Positions 1 through 10,393 are shown, counted from the stretch's first letter. The stretch is 64,000 nucleotides of DNA from Kwoniella dejecticola CBS 10117 (GCF_000512565.2 NC_089311.1:372001-436000), one strand, 5' to 3'. Translations and numbers: made by a program. The notes: generated from the sequence alone by a model not told the origin.

Positions 1-787
1 GCGTCGGGATGATATACATTGTAGAGTGGAGTCCAGTCGAGTCGTGTTGATTCGATCTGTTATGATTTGAGGTTGCGAGTATTTTGATAGTGAATCAATC
101 CGAATAGCTGGGTGTTGTAATTTGGGTAATGTCAGAGATACAGTATCTATAAAATTGGATGCATCGACCAGATCGTCCTCTCATATGTATCTATCAAGCA
201 TCTCAAGTGGATCGGCACAGCAATAAGCGGATCAAAGCACGTTCCTCGCACTATCAAGCGTATCAATGCATCAATGCACCAATGCATCAGAAGGCTGTGC
301 CAAGACAACAGAAGAAGCAATGATATCATGCCGAATACCACTATTCTGCTGCCTTTACGATAAGGTACAAACTCTATCATGTCGGACTTGACCTAGATAC
401 GTTTGATCCGCGGTCGTAATTCAGATTTTAAATCGCTCAGCTTGTCACTCCAGCTAAGAAGCAGAGCGTCAAGTTCGGTCTTTCTGTTAGGCACCAACCG
501 GGTCCTCGCCGAGCCTGTACAACATACAATCGGATCTTGGGACACCGCAGGCATCAGGTACAAATCAATCATCGCCAAGAAGCCAAGGAGCGAAGAATGG
601 ATTTACCGTATCTTATCGATTTAGCACGTTTATCGCTCCTCAGCTCCGGCATTCCTTGCCGGCTTAAAATGACCATGTCTTGAGTCGGCCGAGATAGATG
701 ATTGGGACAGAGACACCATCTCTCAATTATGTGTAGGATGCGATGAAGACCCCTCTTTAATGCCTTGGCTCACGTAATCCCATGCGA
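1..787. other. Left-edge stretch, no supported gene
   Basis: No frame here has a convincing start, splice pattern or recognisable domain; the short frames on both strands overlap each other. It holds the 3' flank of the minus-strand gene at 788-1578 and a small period-8 repeat at about 262-287. A gene entering from the left cannot be excluded. Confidence 0.5.
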
Positions 788-1578
788 TCATCGAGCAGCA
801 TCGCCGTGGTCCGATAGTTGACTATAAGCAGGTGGAGCCGAGTTGTACCCTCGTTCTGACCCGTATCCTCCGTCGCTCCGAGGTGGGTAATCCAGCGGTA
901 AGGTCAGACTGTGTTCTTCGTCATGCCTGCAAGAAGTCCGCGGATGATGATCACCGTGTTGTGGTGGGCGGTTGAGCGGTGGATCCAGGTGTGAAGCGGG
1001 CGGGTGACTGGACGAAGTCTGGTGAGTGTAGGACGGATGAGCCGATGGATTATGGCGTGAGCTCGACTCATGGTCGCTTTGAGATCGATTCACAGGCAGA
1101 TGATATGGCGTGATGAGATGTTCTCCCTCCTGCGCATTTCCATCAATTTCGAATCTAGGCTCGGGGCGGAGTTCGATTTTGGGTATGGCCGATCTCTTCT
1201 TGCTGCTCAGACATATCAACTAAAACTCAGCTATCCCATGTCGTACATCTTTTCATGATAAGCACCCCACGCTCCGAGGGGTGTAGAAACTTACAAGGCA
1301 TTCCGCATTCTCTGACGTCTTATACATCGATATACCCAGAACAAGACTGACAAGCCTAGTATCACGCTGATGACCTATATTATTCCAAGCTTTCCCGTCA
1401 GATATCTTTGCTGATGCTGAGTCGAGCACCCCACGGCTGCCATGACCGCAATGTGCAAAGTGCAGCTTACCGGTATGAAGATCTTGAGTGCTGGGAAAGG
1501 TAAATTCGCATCCGTCTCGCTTATCCAGTCTCTCACTCTCAGTCTCTGCTTGCCCCTGTCAATGATCGGTAAGCGCAT
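788..1578 (-). CDS. Single-pass membrane protein with PPxY tail, tandem copy A
   Basis: Three exons are inferred on the minus strand: 1578-1471, 1374-1295 and about 1202-788, giving about 200 aa. Exon 1 ends in NLPFPALKIFIP. Exon 2 is exactly 80 nt and completes one hydrophobic helix (VISVILGLSVLFWVYRC), followed by a basic stop-transfer stretch (RRQRMRN). Exon 3 encodes a polar, His/Ser/Pro-rich tail with IPKIELRPEPRFEIDG and LITPY, ending near PPAYSQLSDHGDAAR. The PPAY is a PY motif of the kind bound by WW domains of Rsp5/Nedd4 ubiquitin ligases. Intron phases (0, then 2) and exon 2 length match copy B at 1994-2646. No known family is recognised. The start is the first ATG of the exon and an upstream exon is possible. 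Rsp5-dependent turnover is inference. Confidence 0.7.
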
Positions 1579-1993
1579 ATCGGCGTCTTATGTCTTGAGG
1601 CTACTGGACAACGTTCAATTGTCGTCGTCCGGGGGTCGAATGATCTATTAACTATGAGGAGGGAAAGGAGGCGGAAAGTAAGAAAGGGAGAACGGAAAAG
1701 CATTTATTCGATGCATCGGGCAGATGCTGCTCCATGTACGAGTATGTACGAGTGATCTGGAGATCCAAAGGACGCCTGTCTGCTGTGTCCAAGATACCTT
1801 GATGCGCACAAACCCATATGAACACAGACATGAAACGCGAGACGCAATCCTTTTCTCCGAAGCGGTGTATCCGTCCGAGCGTATCTATGTCCATTCTATT
1901 GGAGAACCCTCGAAGTTTGGAGGTGCTTTGTGGCCGACGCCATCTCGGAAGAAAGAATAGTTGTTTTGTCTGGACGAGAATCGAGATTTTATA
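1579..1993. other. Spacer between tandem paralogues
   Basis: This 415-nt stretch separates the two paralogous genes and should hold the 3' end of copy B and the promoter of copy A. The ORFs crossing it lack splice or family support. Nothing else is seen in it. Confidence 0.5.
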
Positions 1994-2646
1994 TCATTTA
2001 GGATGGTACGAAGGAGGATGCAGATCATTTAAATCAATCGCTTCATCCCGCAGCAAGGCTTCCTGAGACGGCGATCGGGAGTGAGCTGGTCTCGCTGCCG
2101 ATTCCCTCGATTCGAGACTAGGTTGAAGTGATAATGGACGCGCTGCATCCGAGTTCAGCATGGGATACGATGATGGTGACGATGAAGTTTCGTGGGCTGG
2201 CGCAGGATAAGGTGTGATTTGATGATCCCCGTCAATCTCGAATCCTGCAGGCTGGGAATTGAGATCGATCTTAGGTATTTCCGTTGTCTTCTTGCTATAG
2301 CACATCCATGACAATTCAGCTGACATATCTCGGGGGGCTGATGGTGTTAGCACAATCGGAGGAAGCGTACTCACAAGACAGCTTGGTGTCTTCGATTTCG
2401 TATACATGAGAAAGCGACGAAAACAATGGTCAAGCCAATGAACACGCTAAACAGCTGATAATGGTGTATTTTGACAATGTCAGATAAATAGATAAGGGAG
2501 TAGGTGTCCAACCCTGCAGATGCAGTTCTACTCACGGGTATAGCTATAAGAGCTGGTAACGGTAATCCACTATTACCCTCCTCGAAAGTCCCTCTTTTGA
2601 TGGCTGTCGTTGACGCGGACGAAGATCCTACATCGGGAACGATCAT
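1994..2646 (-). CDS. Single-pass membrane protein with PPxY tail, tandem copy B
   Basis: Three exons on the minus strand: 2646-2536, 2454-2375 and 2294-1994, giving about 163 aa. Exon 1 starts at an ATG and ends in LPLPALIAIP. Exon 2 (80 nt) supplies the helix LFSVFIGLTIVFVAFSC and a basic flank (RNRRHQ). Exon 3 opens with KKTTEIPKIDL, then FEIDG and ITPYPAP, and ends in LHPPSYHPK. It therefore shares the LPxPAL lead, the IPKI(E/D)L and FEIDG blocks, ITPY and a C-terminal PPxY with copy A, plus identical exon 2 size and intron phases. Introns are 81 and 80 nt with GTGAGT donors. No signal peptide is seen, so it is probably a signal-anchor protein with a cytosolic tail. Function unknown; a membrane adaptor or substrate for Rsp5 is one possibility. 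Confidence 0.72.
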
Positions 2647-3787
2647 GATGTTGAAGGTGATTTAACCTGATCGTGTTGAAGGTATTTTGTTGGCTTGGAG
2701 AATGGCTGCAGTGTATTGGGTTGTCAGGCATCAGAGGAATCACTGCCAAGCGAACACTAGGAAGATCACCTTCTCATGTATGCTGATCTGCGGTCGCCTG
2801 CGACACCGCTTACTCGATAAGATCGAGTTGCACTCCATGGCCCTGACCGCTCTACGATCATGGAATTGCATGCAGCGATGACACTTCAGTCGAGCGCAAA
2901 ATAAAATCACGATTTGCATGAAACACCTGCAAAGCTATGTTGCGATGCAAGGTACTGTAGCGTTTCTGGCTGTGCGGTACCACGATAAGCAGTGTAGAAA
3001 GCGGACGTTTCAAGTTCAAAGGAACATGGTTAAATTTCCGATCAAATCCACACAGACCATATTCACTGACAGTGCACTTTTCAAGAACGACTTCTCAATC
3101 TTCTCCTCTTCGTGGCCGACTGACAGTCCGCACTGAGAAAGATGATTGAGACCCGAAACAAAAACTACAGCACCCGGGATTCCCAAGTGGTCCCCCACCT
3201 TGGTACTAACCGAGCGATACCTGACTTAGCTGCGGGGAGCAGACGGGACCCGGCGTTTTTCAGGTTCTATGACCGTAGATGGAAGTCATGCATACAGATG
3301 GGTTCATGACTGATCGTGTGGTTGTGTCTTGGGGGTATTCGCTGTGCATCCAGTCACCATTTGTTCAATAAAGAATGCGGAACGCTGGACAAACTCGGTA
3401 GTAGAGAGGTGTCCTTTAGAGGTGGAGGTTGCAGGGTCATCACACCATGTTCTGGCGAGCTGGAGTAGCGGAGTGCTTGCTTATTGAGCAGTGACCGATT
3501 TGATAGCATTCTCGGCATCACGCTCATTACTGTAAGATCAGTACCTCAGGTAATCCCGGACCTGCCAGCTGATCGTGTGATGTAGATAGATAGGCTGGAT
3601 GAGCATTGGATTCCAGGTTAAAGGTAATAGTACCCACACAATCGGTAACTTGAATTGCCTGTTGCCTGTGCAAAAAGTAGTTCCACCGCTGCCCTCCACA
3701 TGTTCACTCTCACTGTCGGTTTGAACATTAAACAGTATTGAATATGCATGATAATCACTCATTTCTTCTCAGAAACATCGCGGCTGA
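2647..3787. other. Intergenic, divergent promoter region
   Basis: About 1.1 kb between the start of membrane protein copy B (-) and the Pof1-like gene (+). Short frames exist on both strands but none has a domain, a good start or coding-like composition. Nothing beyond promoters is supported. Confidence 0.5.
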
Positions 3788-4759
3788 ATGCGCATCTTCA
3801 GTCCCATATACCGAAGTTTGACGAAGATGACGAGCAGCACTTCACTACATGAAACGATCAATCGTATATCTTCCACACCAGGATCTTTCCAGCTAATCTC
3901 CTCACCCCCGAACTGGCCACGTCCGAACTCTTCAAGCGGTTCCAGTCAAAGTTCTGATTTACATATCGCAATTCTCGACTCATCCTTCAACCCACCTACA
4001 TCAGCTCACAGGCAAATAGCCTTTTCCGCCTTCCCTCCTCCGTCCCTTACCGCTCCGTCACCGAGAGAAGTCCGTGATGATGCCGCTTCATCCTCTTCAA
4101 CACGTCATCCGGGACCATACACTTCTCGACTCTTATTATTCTCCGCTCGGAACGTCGAGAAGACCTCGAAAGCCTCGGACGCAACAGTTGCTCAGAGACT
4201 GGAGATGATGTCCATCTTATCCCGTTCTCACCCTGACACCAATACAGCAATAGGCTTGATCAATGAACCTACCTTCGTAGGGAAATCCAGCATAATACGG
4301 AGTTACCTATCAACTCAACCAATCCCTGGACCACCAAATGAAAATGAAGATGCACAAGGAGATAGAGAATTGGACGTAAAGTTAAGCTTCTTAGTGGGGA
4401 CAGATACGTTGATACGATTCTTCGACCCGAGGTTTTATCCGCCAAATCAGATGGAAGACAAGTTGGAAGAATACTTTGATTCTGGCTCGTATCTGATCAG
4501 CGCTCGACGTGGAAAAGATTCGACGGACAGAGCGATAGAGGAGGAAATATTGAATCGAGATGGAGCGAAACAATGGGTGCAAAGTGGGCATTTGAGGTTA
4601 TTGGGAACGGGTAACGAAGGATGGGAGGAGATAAGTAGTACGAAAGTTAGAGAGGCTGTCTCAAAGCAGGATTGGGAGTTGGTGGATGACTTAGTTGGGC
4701 AAGACATCAGAGAATATGTACGGAAGGAAGGGCTTTATATCCCGCAAGAAACCGCATAG
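3788..4759 (+). CDS. POF1: Pof1/NMNAT-like nucleotidyltransferase
   Basis: Intronless frame of 323 aa. The sequence IAILDSSFNPPTSAHRQIA (about residues 60-78) is the cytidylyltransferase-fold signature, with the nucleotide-binding TSAH in place of the usual HxGH. LSFLVGTDTLIRFFDPRFY and the C-terminal ISSTKVREAV are the other conserved blocks of nicotinamide-mononucleotide adenylyltransferase-like proteins; ISST-x-R binds the nucleotide phosphates. Length and layout fit the yeast Pof1 branch better than the main Nma1/Nma2 enzymes. The family forms dinucleotides such as NAD from a mononucleotide and ATP, though Pof1 itself is linked to filamentation and protein quality control. Translation may start at Met1 or at Met14 (MTSSTSLHET). 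The gene converges on the ribosomal-protein gene, with 165 nt between stops. Confidence 0.85.
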   Translation: MRIFSPIYRSLTKMTSSTSLHETINRISSTPGSFQLISSPPNWPRPNSSSGSSQSSDLHIAILDSSFNPPTSAHRQIAFSAFPPPSLTAPSPREVRDDAASSSSTRHPGPYTSRLLLFSARNVEKTSKASDATVAQRLEMMSILSRSHPDTNTAIGLINEPTFVGKSSIIRSYLSTQPIPGPPNENEDAQGDRELDVKLSFLVGTDTLIRFFDPRFYPPNQMEDKLEEYFDSGSYLISARRGKDSTDRAIEEEILNRDGAKQWVQSGHLRLLGTGNEGWEEISSTKVREAVSKQDWELVDDLVGQDIREYVRKEGLYIPQETA

Positions 4760-4924
4760 CAATTTCTTGGTTGCACAGAAACGGGTGAGACAGAGATCGT
4801 TGTATGTTCTCGCCCGATAGGAGGAAAGCCCATCACGTGGACCTAAGGTGAGAATGAAGTTGTGCATATGCATATATCATCATCATCATGCCTTGTCCTG
4901 TCTACGCTTAGCTATCTTTCCCGA

Positions 4925-6207
4925 CTAAGCAGCAGTTTCTGCATTCCTCTTCTGCACCTTCCTCCAGTCTAGGGATTTCCACCAATCGCTCGCATATTGC
5001 TTCTTGTCCCACACGCCGTATTTTCCACCCAGATAAGCGTGTTCATGCAAGTTCAAAACGGCTAACGGTGAGGGATATTGCAGTCTGTTAGAATGAGTGT
5101 ATGTTTTCGAAGATCGTTTGTTCAATGGCGCAGTGGTGAGATCATCTGCTTGAGGTTCGAGGGCGGTCGAGGTTGGAGGTTCGGTGGATCCGGATGTTGG
5201 AGGTTCGGCGAAGAGGGATAAAGTGCCTTCTCGACCTCGTTGAGATCGTTGAGAGACGAGTAGAGTACCGGAGGCAAAGGTTGGGATCACGTCTAAATCT
5301 GCAGATGAGTCGCCGCATCGAACGATCTGCGCGAAGAGGATTTCAGCATAAGGCTTACGTCGTCTATTCAGGAGAATGAGGTTCTACTCCAGTGCAAACT
5401 ACACAAAAATGCGAGACTCACCCATAACCATCCACCGCCTACAATACCCTCAGCGTAAGCTTCCACCTTCTCCTGCAGATCTCGGAATTCCGAAGGGATT
5501 TGGTGAGTGTTGTCAGAAGTCTAGGAGCATATTTCAAGTTAGTCAAAGACATTCGAATTATCAACATGTTACTGAGCGGATAAATATGCTTGCAATTCCT
5601 TGCTTCGCAATCAACAGGAACATACATCCAATGATGATGGTGCGCCTTGATGACATGTAATATTGCGACAGCTCACCAGGCTCTCCAGGAAGAAACTGTT
5701 ATTCAGGAGTAAAGCAGCATAGTTGTAGGCCAGAGTCAATTCTTTGTCCCTTGCTGTTGACGATATGAGATCTGTCATGTCGAGTCCGTATTTATCCCAT
5801 TTTTGCTTTGTCTCGATTAAGGCGGGGTTGTCTGCGATGATAAATGGGAGTCAACATCTGCTGCCTAAGAGCACCATAGATGAAGATTGTAGGATAGATA
5901 TCAGATGCCGGAGTGGACAGTGGGTGACAGACGCAACTATGAATGTAACAAGGGTAGATGAATACTTACTACTGACTTCCCCTTGCAATCTCTCCCATAA
6001 ACCCAGCTGCCATTCTTGCAATCTATCGAAGTTCTCCTTCGGCAAGAATCCATTGACACCCTCTAATATCCTGTAGTCTATTGAAGAGGTGTTGATCCCT
6101 GATCGACTAGCTGCATTGAGCACAGTTCTCGCTTGGATGCCGGACCTCGGGACGGATGAGCTAGCTTTGAGGGCGGATCGAAGGAAGGATGTGGACGGGC
6201 GAGACAT
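4925..6207 (-). CDS. SOD-fold mitochondrial ribosomal protein (mS42/mS43, Rsm26/Mrp1 type)
   Basis: Four exons on the minus strand: 6207-5970, 5831-5677, 5520-5422 and 5326-4925, giving 297 aa. The N-terminus is a mitochondrial presequence (MSRPSTSFLRSALKASSS). Exon 2 has the alpha-helical SOD segment ending AALLLNNSFFLESL; exon 3 ends GIVGGGWLW; exon 4 has VIPTFASGTLLV and LNLHEHAYL followed by DWWKSLDWRKVQ. This is the Fe/Mn superoxide dismutase fold, but the metal-binding DxWEH is changed to NLHEH, so the ligand Asp is lost. That fits the non-enzymatic mitoribosomal small-subunit proteins Rsm26 (mS42) and Mrp1 (mS43), which form an SOD-like pair. Which of the two it is cannot be told here. 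It shares a divergent 545-nt promoter region with the NR2C2AP homologue. Confidence 0.82.
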
Positions 6208-6752
6208 CGTGCTTGCGATGTTTTTGGTAACGCAGCTTCCAGATTGCGCTAGTTTGAAGAGGCTACAGGCTTACAAGGTTGTGTGACCCTTGCTTGCGAG
6301 ATCGATTTGAGCTGCTTGTCACTGTACTAAAAGATGTTGAGCGCTGAACATGCTCGCCGGAAGAAATCTCGAAAAAGTCAAAGAAACGCCAGGCCTGAGA
6401 GGTTAATCCAATTGACTACCGTGGGAAACCCACAGTGATGACCGAGTCCCACGTGACTTCGGGTTAGCTATTTCTGGATTCCTGGATGTTGATGGTCGAT
6501 CACCTGGAAAAACTATGTCATCATCGCGATTATAAACATCACTTCGAGGGTACTGAACATCACCAAAAACGTCTATAAGCAGAAACAAATACCATATACT
6601 ATTCATCTGGAGGTCTTATACTGAGTCTCAGAGGCAGCAGACAGCTCTTGCAAATTTGTCACTCACTTCTCAAACGACCTTCTTCTTCTGCTTGACCCAA
6701 TCTATCTTTGGTCGCCCTACAGCGCTCTCGGTTTAAATCAAGAATATCCAAT
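6208..6752. promoter_or_regulatory. Divergent promoter region
   Basis: This 545-nt gap lies between the starts of the mitoribosomal protein gene (-) and the NR2C2AP-like gene (+). No supported ORF. A CACGTG E-box-type hexamer sits near 6450; its use is not shown. Confidence 0.45.
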
Positions 6753-7509
6753 ATGTCTCTGCGTAGTGTCTTGGACCCCAAGACGGTCAAAGTCTCGTAA
6801 GCATCGATGCCCCAAGGAATTCTGTATCACACATTGATCTGACTTGCATGCCCCTGATCCATCTTAGGGTATCATCCACCGCACCCGGCTCATCGAAGAA
6901 ACACCTCTTAAACCCCTCAGCATCCGATGAAGGCATACCGTGGTCGTCCAATATCCCTTCATCGCTACACCTGACGTTTGACACGCCTGTACAAGCGAGT
7001 CACTTTGCTCTGACTTTTCAAGGTGGATTCGTATCGACCGCTGTGTCGGTATGGGTAGCTCGATCGGAAGACGCAGAAGGAGGAGTTGGCTTGGGTCTAA
7101 TGATGGGCGGGAAAATTTACCCTGAAGACAGGAATAAGAGGCAGGTGTTTGAGTGAGTAATCGATCCCGTGGCGATTGTCATTTGAGCTGGACAGTGTAC
7201 TAGATCGTAAGACGCGAGTGTTCGACTGATATTTTCGGCGGAATTTGCAGGATCCCATTCCCGCCTACAGGTCTATCACCTACAGATGAAGTACCACCAT
7301 CGACCTCCGAACCAACGATCACGACTGAGATCACCGCTGCCGAAGCAAACTCAGGAGCTGTCAAGGCGCACCCGGACGGACAAGGTATAGTGAAGAAGCA
7401 CAGCCACGACGAGCTACCGTATTTGACGGAGTTGAAATTGGAATTTGAGAAGAGCTCGGATCAGTACGGAAGAGTCACGCTCTACTCAATCGAGGTGCTC
7501 AAGGAGTGA
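6753..7509 (+). CDS. NR2C2-associated protein homologue
   Basis: Three exons, 6753-6796, 6868-7152 and 7251-7509, giving 195 aa (MSLRSVLDPKTVKVS then VSSTAPG). Family marks are the LLNPSASDEGIPWSS segment, the beta-strand SHFALTFQGGFVS, a YPED turn, IPFPPTG, and the C-terminal LEFEKSSDQYGRVTLYSIEVL, which matches the closing block of animal NR2C2AP (TRA16), a galactose-binding/discoidin-like beta-sandwich. In mammals this protein binds the orphan receptor TR4; fungi lack that receptor, so the ancestral role must differ and is unknown. Compared with animal copies there is a low-complexity insert (about residues 115-150, PPSTSEPTITTE and following). Confidence 0.82.
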
Positions 7510-7856
7510 GCCAAAATATACGGGAGGCACAGTACTCATTCAGTCAGACATCAACATCGTGGATCTGAACTTGCGGACAGGGCTAGGCTTCCGATAGCAT
7601 ACACGGAATATCCTCAGAATACCAATTTACAATAGTTGCCTGGTTTACGACGGGCACGACGATACTGCAGTCGAATTGACAGTCTGTCTTTCGAAAGGCA
7701 TTCGCATGCATAGTGGACCTGAAACTGAAAGCTCCCCACTAGTCCACATATCTCCAATTCGCCTCCTGTTGACAAACACTACAACGGCCAAGTGCCTTCG
7801 CACGCAATCATGGTGACCCTATGGCCCTTGATTGACCATCCACGGTATTTTCCCAA
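7510..7856. other. Intergenic, start of accessory patch
   Basis: 347 nt between the 3' ends of the NR2C2AP homologue (+) and the first orphan ORF (-). No supported frame or motif was found. Confidence 0.5.
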
Positions 7857-8201
7857 TTACTGAGTCGAATAAGCACTCAGCTCGTTCAAAAATCGGCGTA
7901 CCAGGGTACGATCATTGTCCGAGCATGAAGCCGTATCTATGCTCAGTCGAACTTGGTTTAATTCTCGGTTGCCTACTGTATATACGGAAGACTTGGCAAG
8001 ACTAACGTCGGTGAGCAATTGATACTCGGTTGAACCTTGAGCGAAAGACATTCTGATTCTACCCGCCGCTGTTTGCGTTTGAGCATCGATTGGAATGGTC
8101 GCTTCATCCTGGAAAGCTTGTGAGGTTATAACTCGTCTTCCTTGAAGGGCTGCGAGGAGTGCGTCACCAGACGGTGTTCGGGTGTGATGAGTGGAGGACA
8201 T
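7857..8201 (-). CDS. Small orphan protein, accessory-patch family
   Basis: A 114-aa frame from the ATG at 8201 (MSSTHHTRTPSGDALLAAL). An in-frame ATG lies 7 codons upstream, but the downstream one is the better guess. A TATA box (TATATAAG on the minus strand, 8318-8311) lies about 110 nt upstream. The block DAQTQTAAGRIRMSFAQGS resembles LQTQAAASRISHAFDATS in the ORF at 10394-10939, and both end in a helical FLNELSA / YVDKLSA segment. There is no signal peptide or membrane helix. No known domain is recognised. The promoter, the similarity to a neighbour and the single open frame make it a likely gene, but it could be an exon of a longer one. Confidence 0.5.
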   Translation of the reverse strand: MSSTHHTRTPSGDALLAALQGRRVITSQAFQDEATIPIDAQTQTAAGRIRMSFAQGSTEYQLLTDVSLAKSSVYTVGNRELNQVRLSIDTASCSDNDRTLVRRFLNELSAYSTQ

Positions 8202-8310
8202 TGTGCGATCGCGATCAATCAAATCGCGGTGGTTGTTGATAAAATTGGTATTGATGTTGGCTATACTCGCTTGTGAGCCTTTTTCTTCCAGATACGACGA
8301 GATGACTGCT

Positions 8311-8318
8311 CTTATATA
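8311..8318 (-). promoter_or_regulatory. TATA box upstream of orphan ORF
   Basis: TATATAAG read on the minus strand, about 110 nt before the ATG at 8201, followed by an AT-rich leader. A consensus TATA box at a suitable distance supports minus-strand transcription. Confidence 0.5.
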
Positions 8319-8471
8319 GACTGAGGAGGGTTAAATCGGCGTATCCATAAGTCAATCGATGAGTTTGATACAGCGTACTATCGGCCTGCGGAAGTCAAAT
8401 AGTCCTGACTTCCCCGTCACACAGAAAGGAGTTATGAATAAAGGGTTGATGGTCTCAGTGAAATGCTAACT

Positions 8472-8795
8472 CTACACGATCCGATCGCCCGGCGGAGCTG
8501 ATTGATGAGGGAGGACTGTTGATAAGACCTCAAGGGAAAGCTCCATCATCACACAGAATTCAAGAAGATAGAAGCGCTTCCCACTATCTATGCAGCTGAG
8601 GAGTTGCGCCGCTTCAATGCTTGCGAAGAAGGATCTGGATTGCAATCTGACCGACAGGTCCGCAATCTGTTCTGCCTTTCGCATCAGGTAATTGGACTCT
8701 GCGGAGTCATAAGCAGAATCATGGATAGGAGGAAATCTTGAGTGGGGGAAGATGTTGAAAATCCAACGGGTTTTACCGTTATCAGTTATTGCCAT
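8472..8795 (-). CDS. Small orphan ORF, accessory patch
   Basis: The frame from ATG 8795 codes 107 aa (MAITDNGKTRWIFNIFPHS). The same frame is open upstream to about 8925 and encodes a Ser-rich run (PVSSSSGSASDYSSSTIST), so the real protein probably starts in an earlier exon and continues through this one. The centre, ESNYLMRKAEQIADLSVRL, then a Ser-rich turn and AAQLLSCI, is weakly like the ESNISANLQTQ ... ACISV part of the 10394-10939 protein. No domain is known. Moderate to low confidence as a gene; start and exon borders are uncertain. Confidence 0.38.
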   Translation of the reverse strand: MAITDNGKTRWIFNIFPHSRFPPIHDSAYDSAESNYLMRKAEQIADLSVRLQSRSFFASIEAAQLLSCIDSGKRFYLLEFCVMMELSLEVLSTVLPHQSAPPGDRIV

Positions 8796-9093
8796 ATCTC
8801 CATGCGTCGATATTGTGCTGGATGAATAATCGGACGCTGAACCCGACGAGGATGATACAGGGATAATGGAAGGATCGCCGCTAGAATGATAGTATGGTTG
8901 TACAAGCTTATGGACCCCATATCTTTACAACGTTAGGCAACCATGAGTAGCTCTTCATTCGCCCGAAGGCATTCGTCTACAGTGTCAACTACGAGCATCT
9001 CTAAAGCTGATATATCATGCCTAATGATCCAGACGTACTGAAATTCTGGATGACGACTCGGCTCCTGCTGAGTCGGAATATCGGAACATGGTA

Positions 9094-9501
9094 TCACCAT
9101 ACAGACTCATCAACCTCGAAGTTGAAGTTTTTACCATCAGCCGCACTGTTCTTCCCATTTGCCCCAATGACCTGTTTCTCGATCATCTTGCGGATGATAC
9201 GGTTGACTTCCCGCCTGTGTGTATCAAGCGCTTTATCGTTATCGCGGATCGAGCTACTCATAGAGAGCCTCAATTCAATCAGCCGACTTTTCATATCACC
9301 TCCCCGTTTCAGAGCCGACAGATGACCTGTGAGCTCTTTTCGCATTTCGTGAAGCAAATTGGATTGCCAAGACCCTGATGAGAATCTTGCTTCAATGTGT
9401 CCGATCGAATCAAGCTGCGACCGAAGGTCAGAAGATTGCTTGCTTGAGAATGCCGAAGGGGCGTCCGTATCGGCTTTCTGGATGTGGTTGTCTCGCGCCA
9501 C
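9094..9501 (-). CDS. Helical orphan ORF, accessory patch (partial model)
   Basis: An open frame of 135 codons with no ATG at its 5' end, so it must be an inner or 3' exon if real. It encodes mostly charged helix: SSDLRSQLDSIGHIEARFSS, then LHEMRKELTGHLSAL, and RLSMSSSIRDNDKALDTHRR. The IxxRFxxGS and DND motifs recall the 7857-8201 protein (IRMSFAQGS, CSDNDRTL). A second frame starts at an ATG at 9587 (MDKHLCNTHSSIS) and overlaps it, which suggests an unresolved splice. Coiled coil is plausible. No homologue is recognised. Confidence 0.38.
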   Translation of the reverse strand: MARDNHIQKADTDAPSAFSSKQSSDLRSQLDSIGHIEARFSSGSWQSNLLHEMRKELTGHLSALKRGGDMKSRLIELRLSMSSSIRDNDKALDTHRREVNRIIRKMIEKQVIGANGKNSAADGKNFNFEVDESVW

Positions 9502-9587
9502 TCGGATGGAGAGCCCGGTTGATATGTGGGATATGAGTTCTCAGCTGTGCTAATGGAGGAGTGGGTATTGCAAAGATGTTTGTCCAT

Positions 9588-10393
9588 TCTGTGTCAACGG
9601 TTCTCTAGAAGAGATCAGCACTTTTCTGTGGTTTGAATAATGTCAGGATGCCTTGAACGATAACCTCAGATGATCCACCTAGTTATCTTGACCGCTTATC
9701 GTGCGACATCGAGTCAAATGAACGTCCAGCGACGAAAACCAGATAAGATAAGTGATTCCTTCTATCTCGGAGTAAGCCTTAATCTTCTGACACATCTGAT
9801 TCTCCTGTAGCGATTGCAAAGGAGCGACCAAAGTGAGTCACAGCGATACAGACCGGGTGCGAAGTGTGAGCAATGTTCAAAGACCGCCTTGCCGAACCGA
9901 TGAAAAGGTTCGGTTCGGCGGTGCTTGAATGTGATCATGCAGACAACATGCCTGATTCTGCTGGATTCAACGTCGGACGTCATTTTGGGATACAAGAATC
10001 GACGACACGCAGAGCCTCGTGTGGCGCTTCACCAGCGACTCGTTGCACGGCGTGTTCACCTCTTCAGACTGCTCGAATGAGTCCGAAAAACAGCTTGATG
10101 AAAGATCCTGCTTGCAGAGCCCGCCTTTAGTGGCTCAATGATCCACTCGCCTGAATTGTGGAACGGACTGCTGTGTAGGGAGCCACAAAGTCCAGATCGT
10201 CTTGCGTCGCATGGGGATATACTGTATTCTCAAAGCCCGAAGCCTATACCATCAGGACGCCATCAAAAGAATGCTGCATGGCTATCAGAATAGTATGATC
10301 CTAGATCACTCCTCCGTGCCATATGAGGGGCTCTCCAACAAGGACACACGTATCGAGACTGACTCCCCTCTTCTGTTGTACGCCTGACCGGCC
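9588..10393. other. Accessory patch spacer with a hairpin, no firm gene
   Basis: About 800 nt without a supported gene. On the minus strand about 10130-9980 there is an open stretch (QDLSSSCFSDSFEQSEEVN) and further down another (NQMCQKIKAYSEIEG) that could be exons or decayed copies of the neighbouring small genes, but neither has a start. An inverted repeat at 9891-9919 lies inside. Confidence 0.35.
9891..9919. repeat. Inverted repeat (8-bp arms)
   Basis: GCCGAACC at 9891-9898 and its exact complement GGTTCGGC at 9912-9919 are separated by 13 nt; the right arm is part of a short direct repeat (GGTTC GGTTC). It could fold into a hairpin or be a palindromic binding site. Confidence 0.5.

Noticed and set aside
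4925..6207. Mitochondrial superoxide dismutase enzyme
   Set aside because: The DxWEH metal motif is changed to NLHEH and the overall sequence fits the ribosomal SOD-like subunits.
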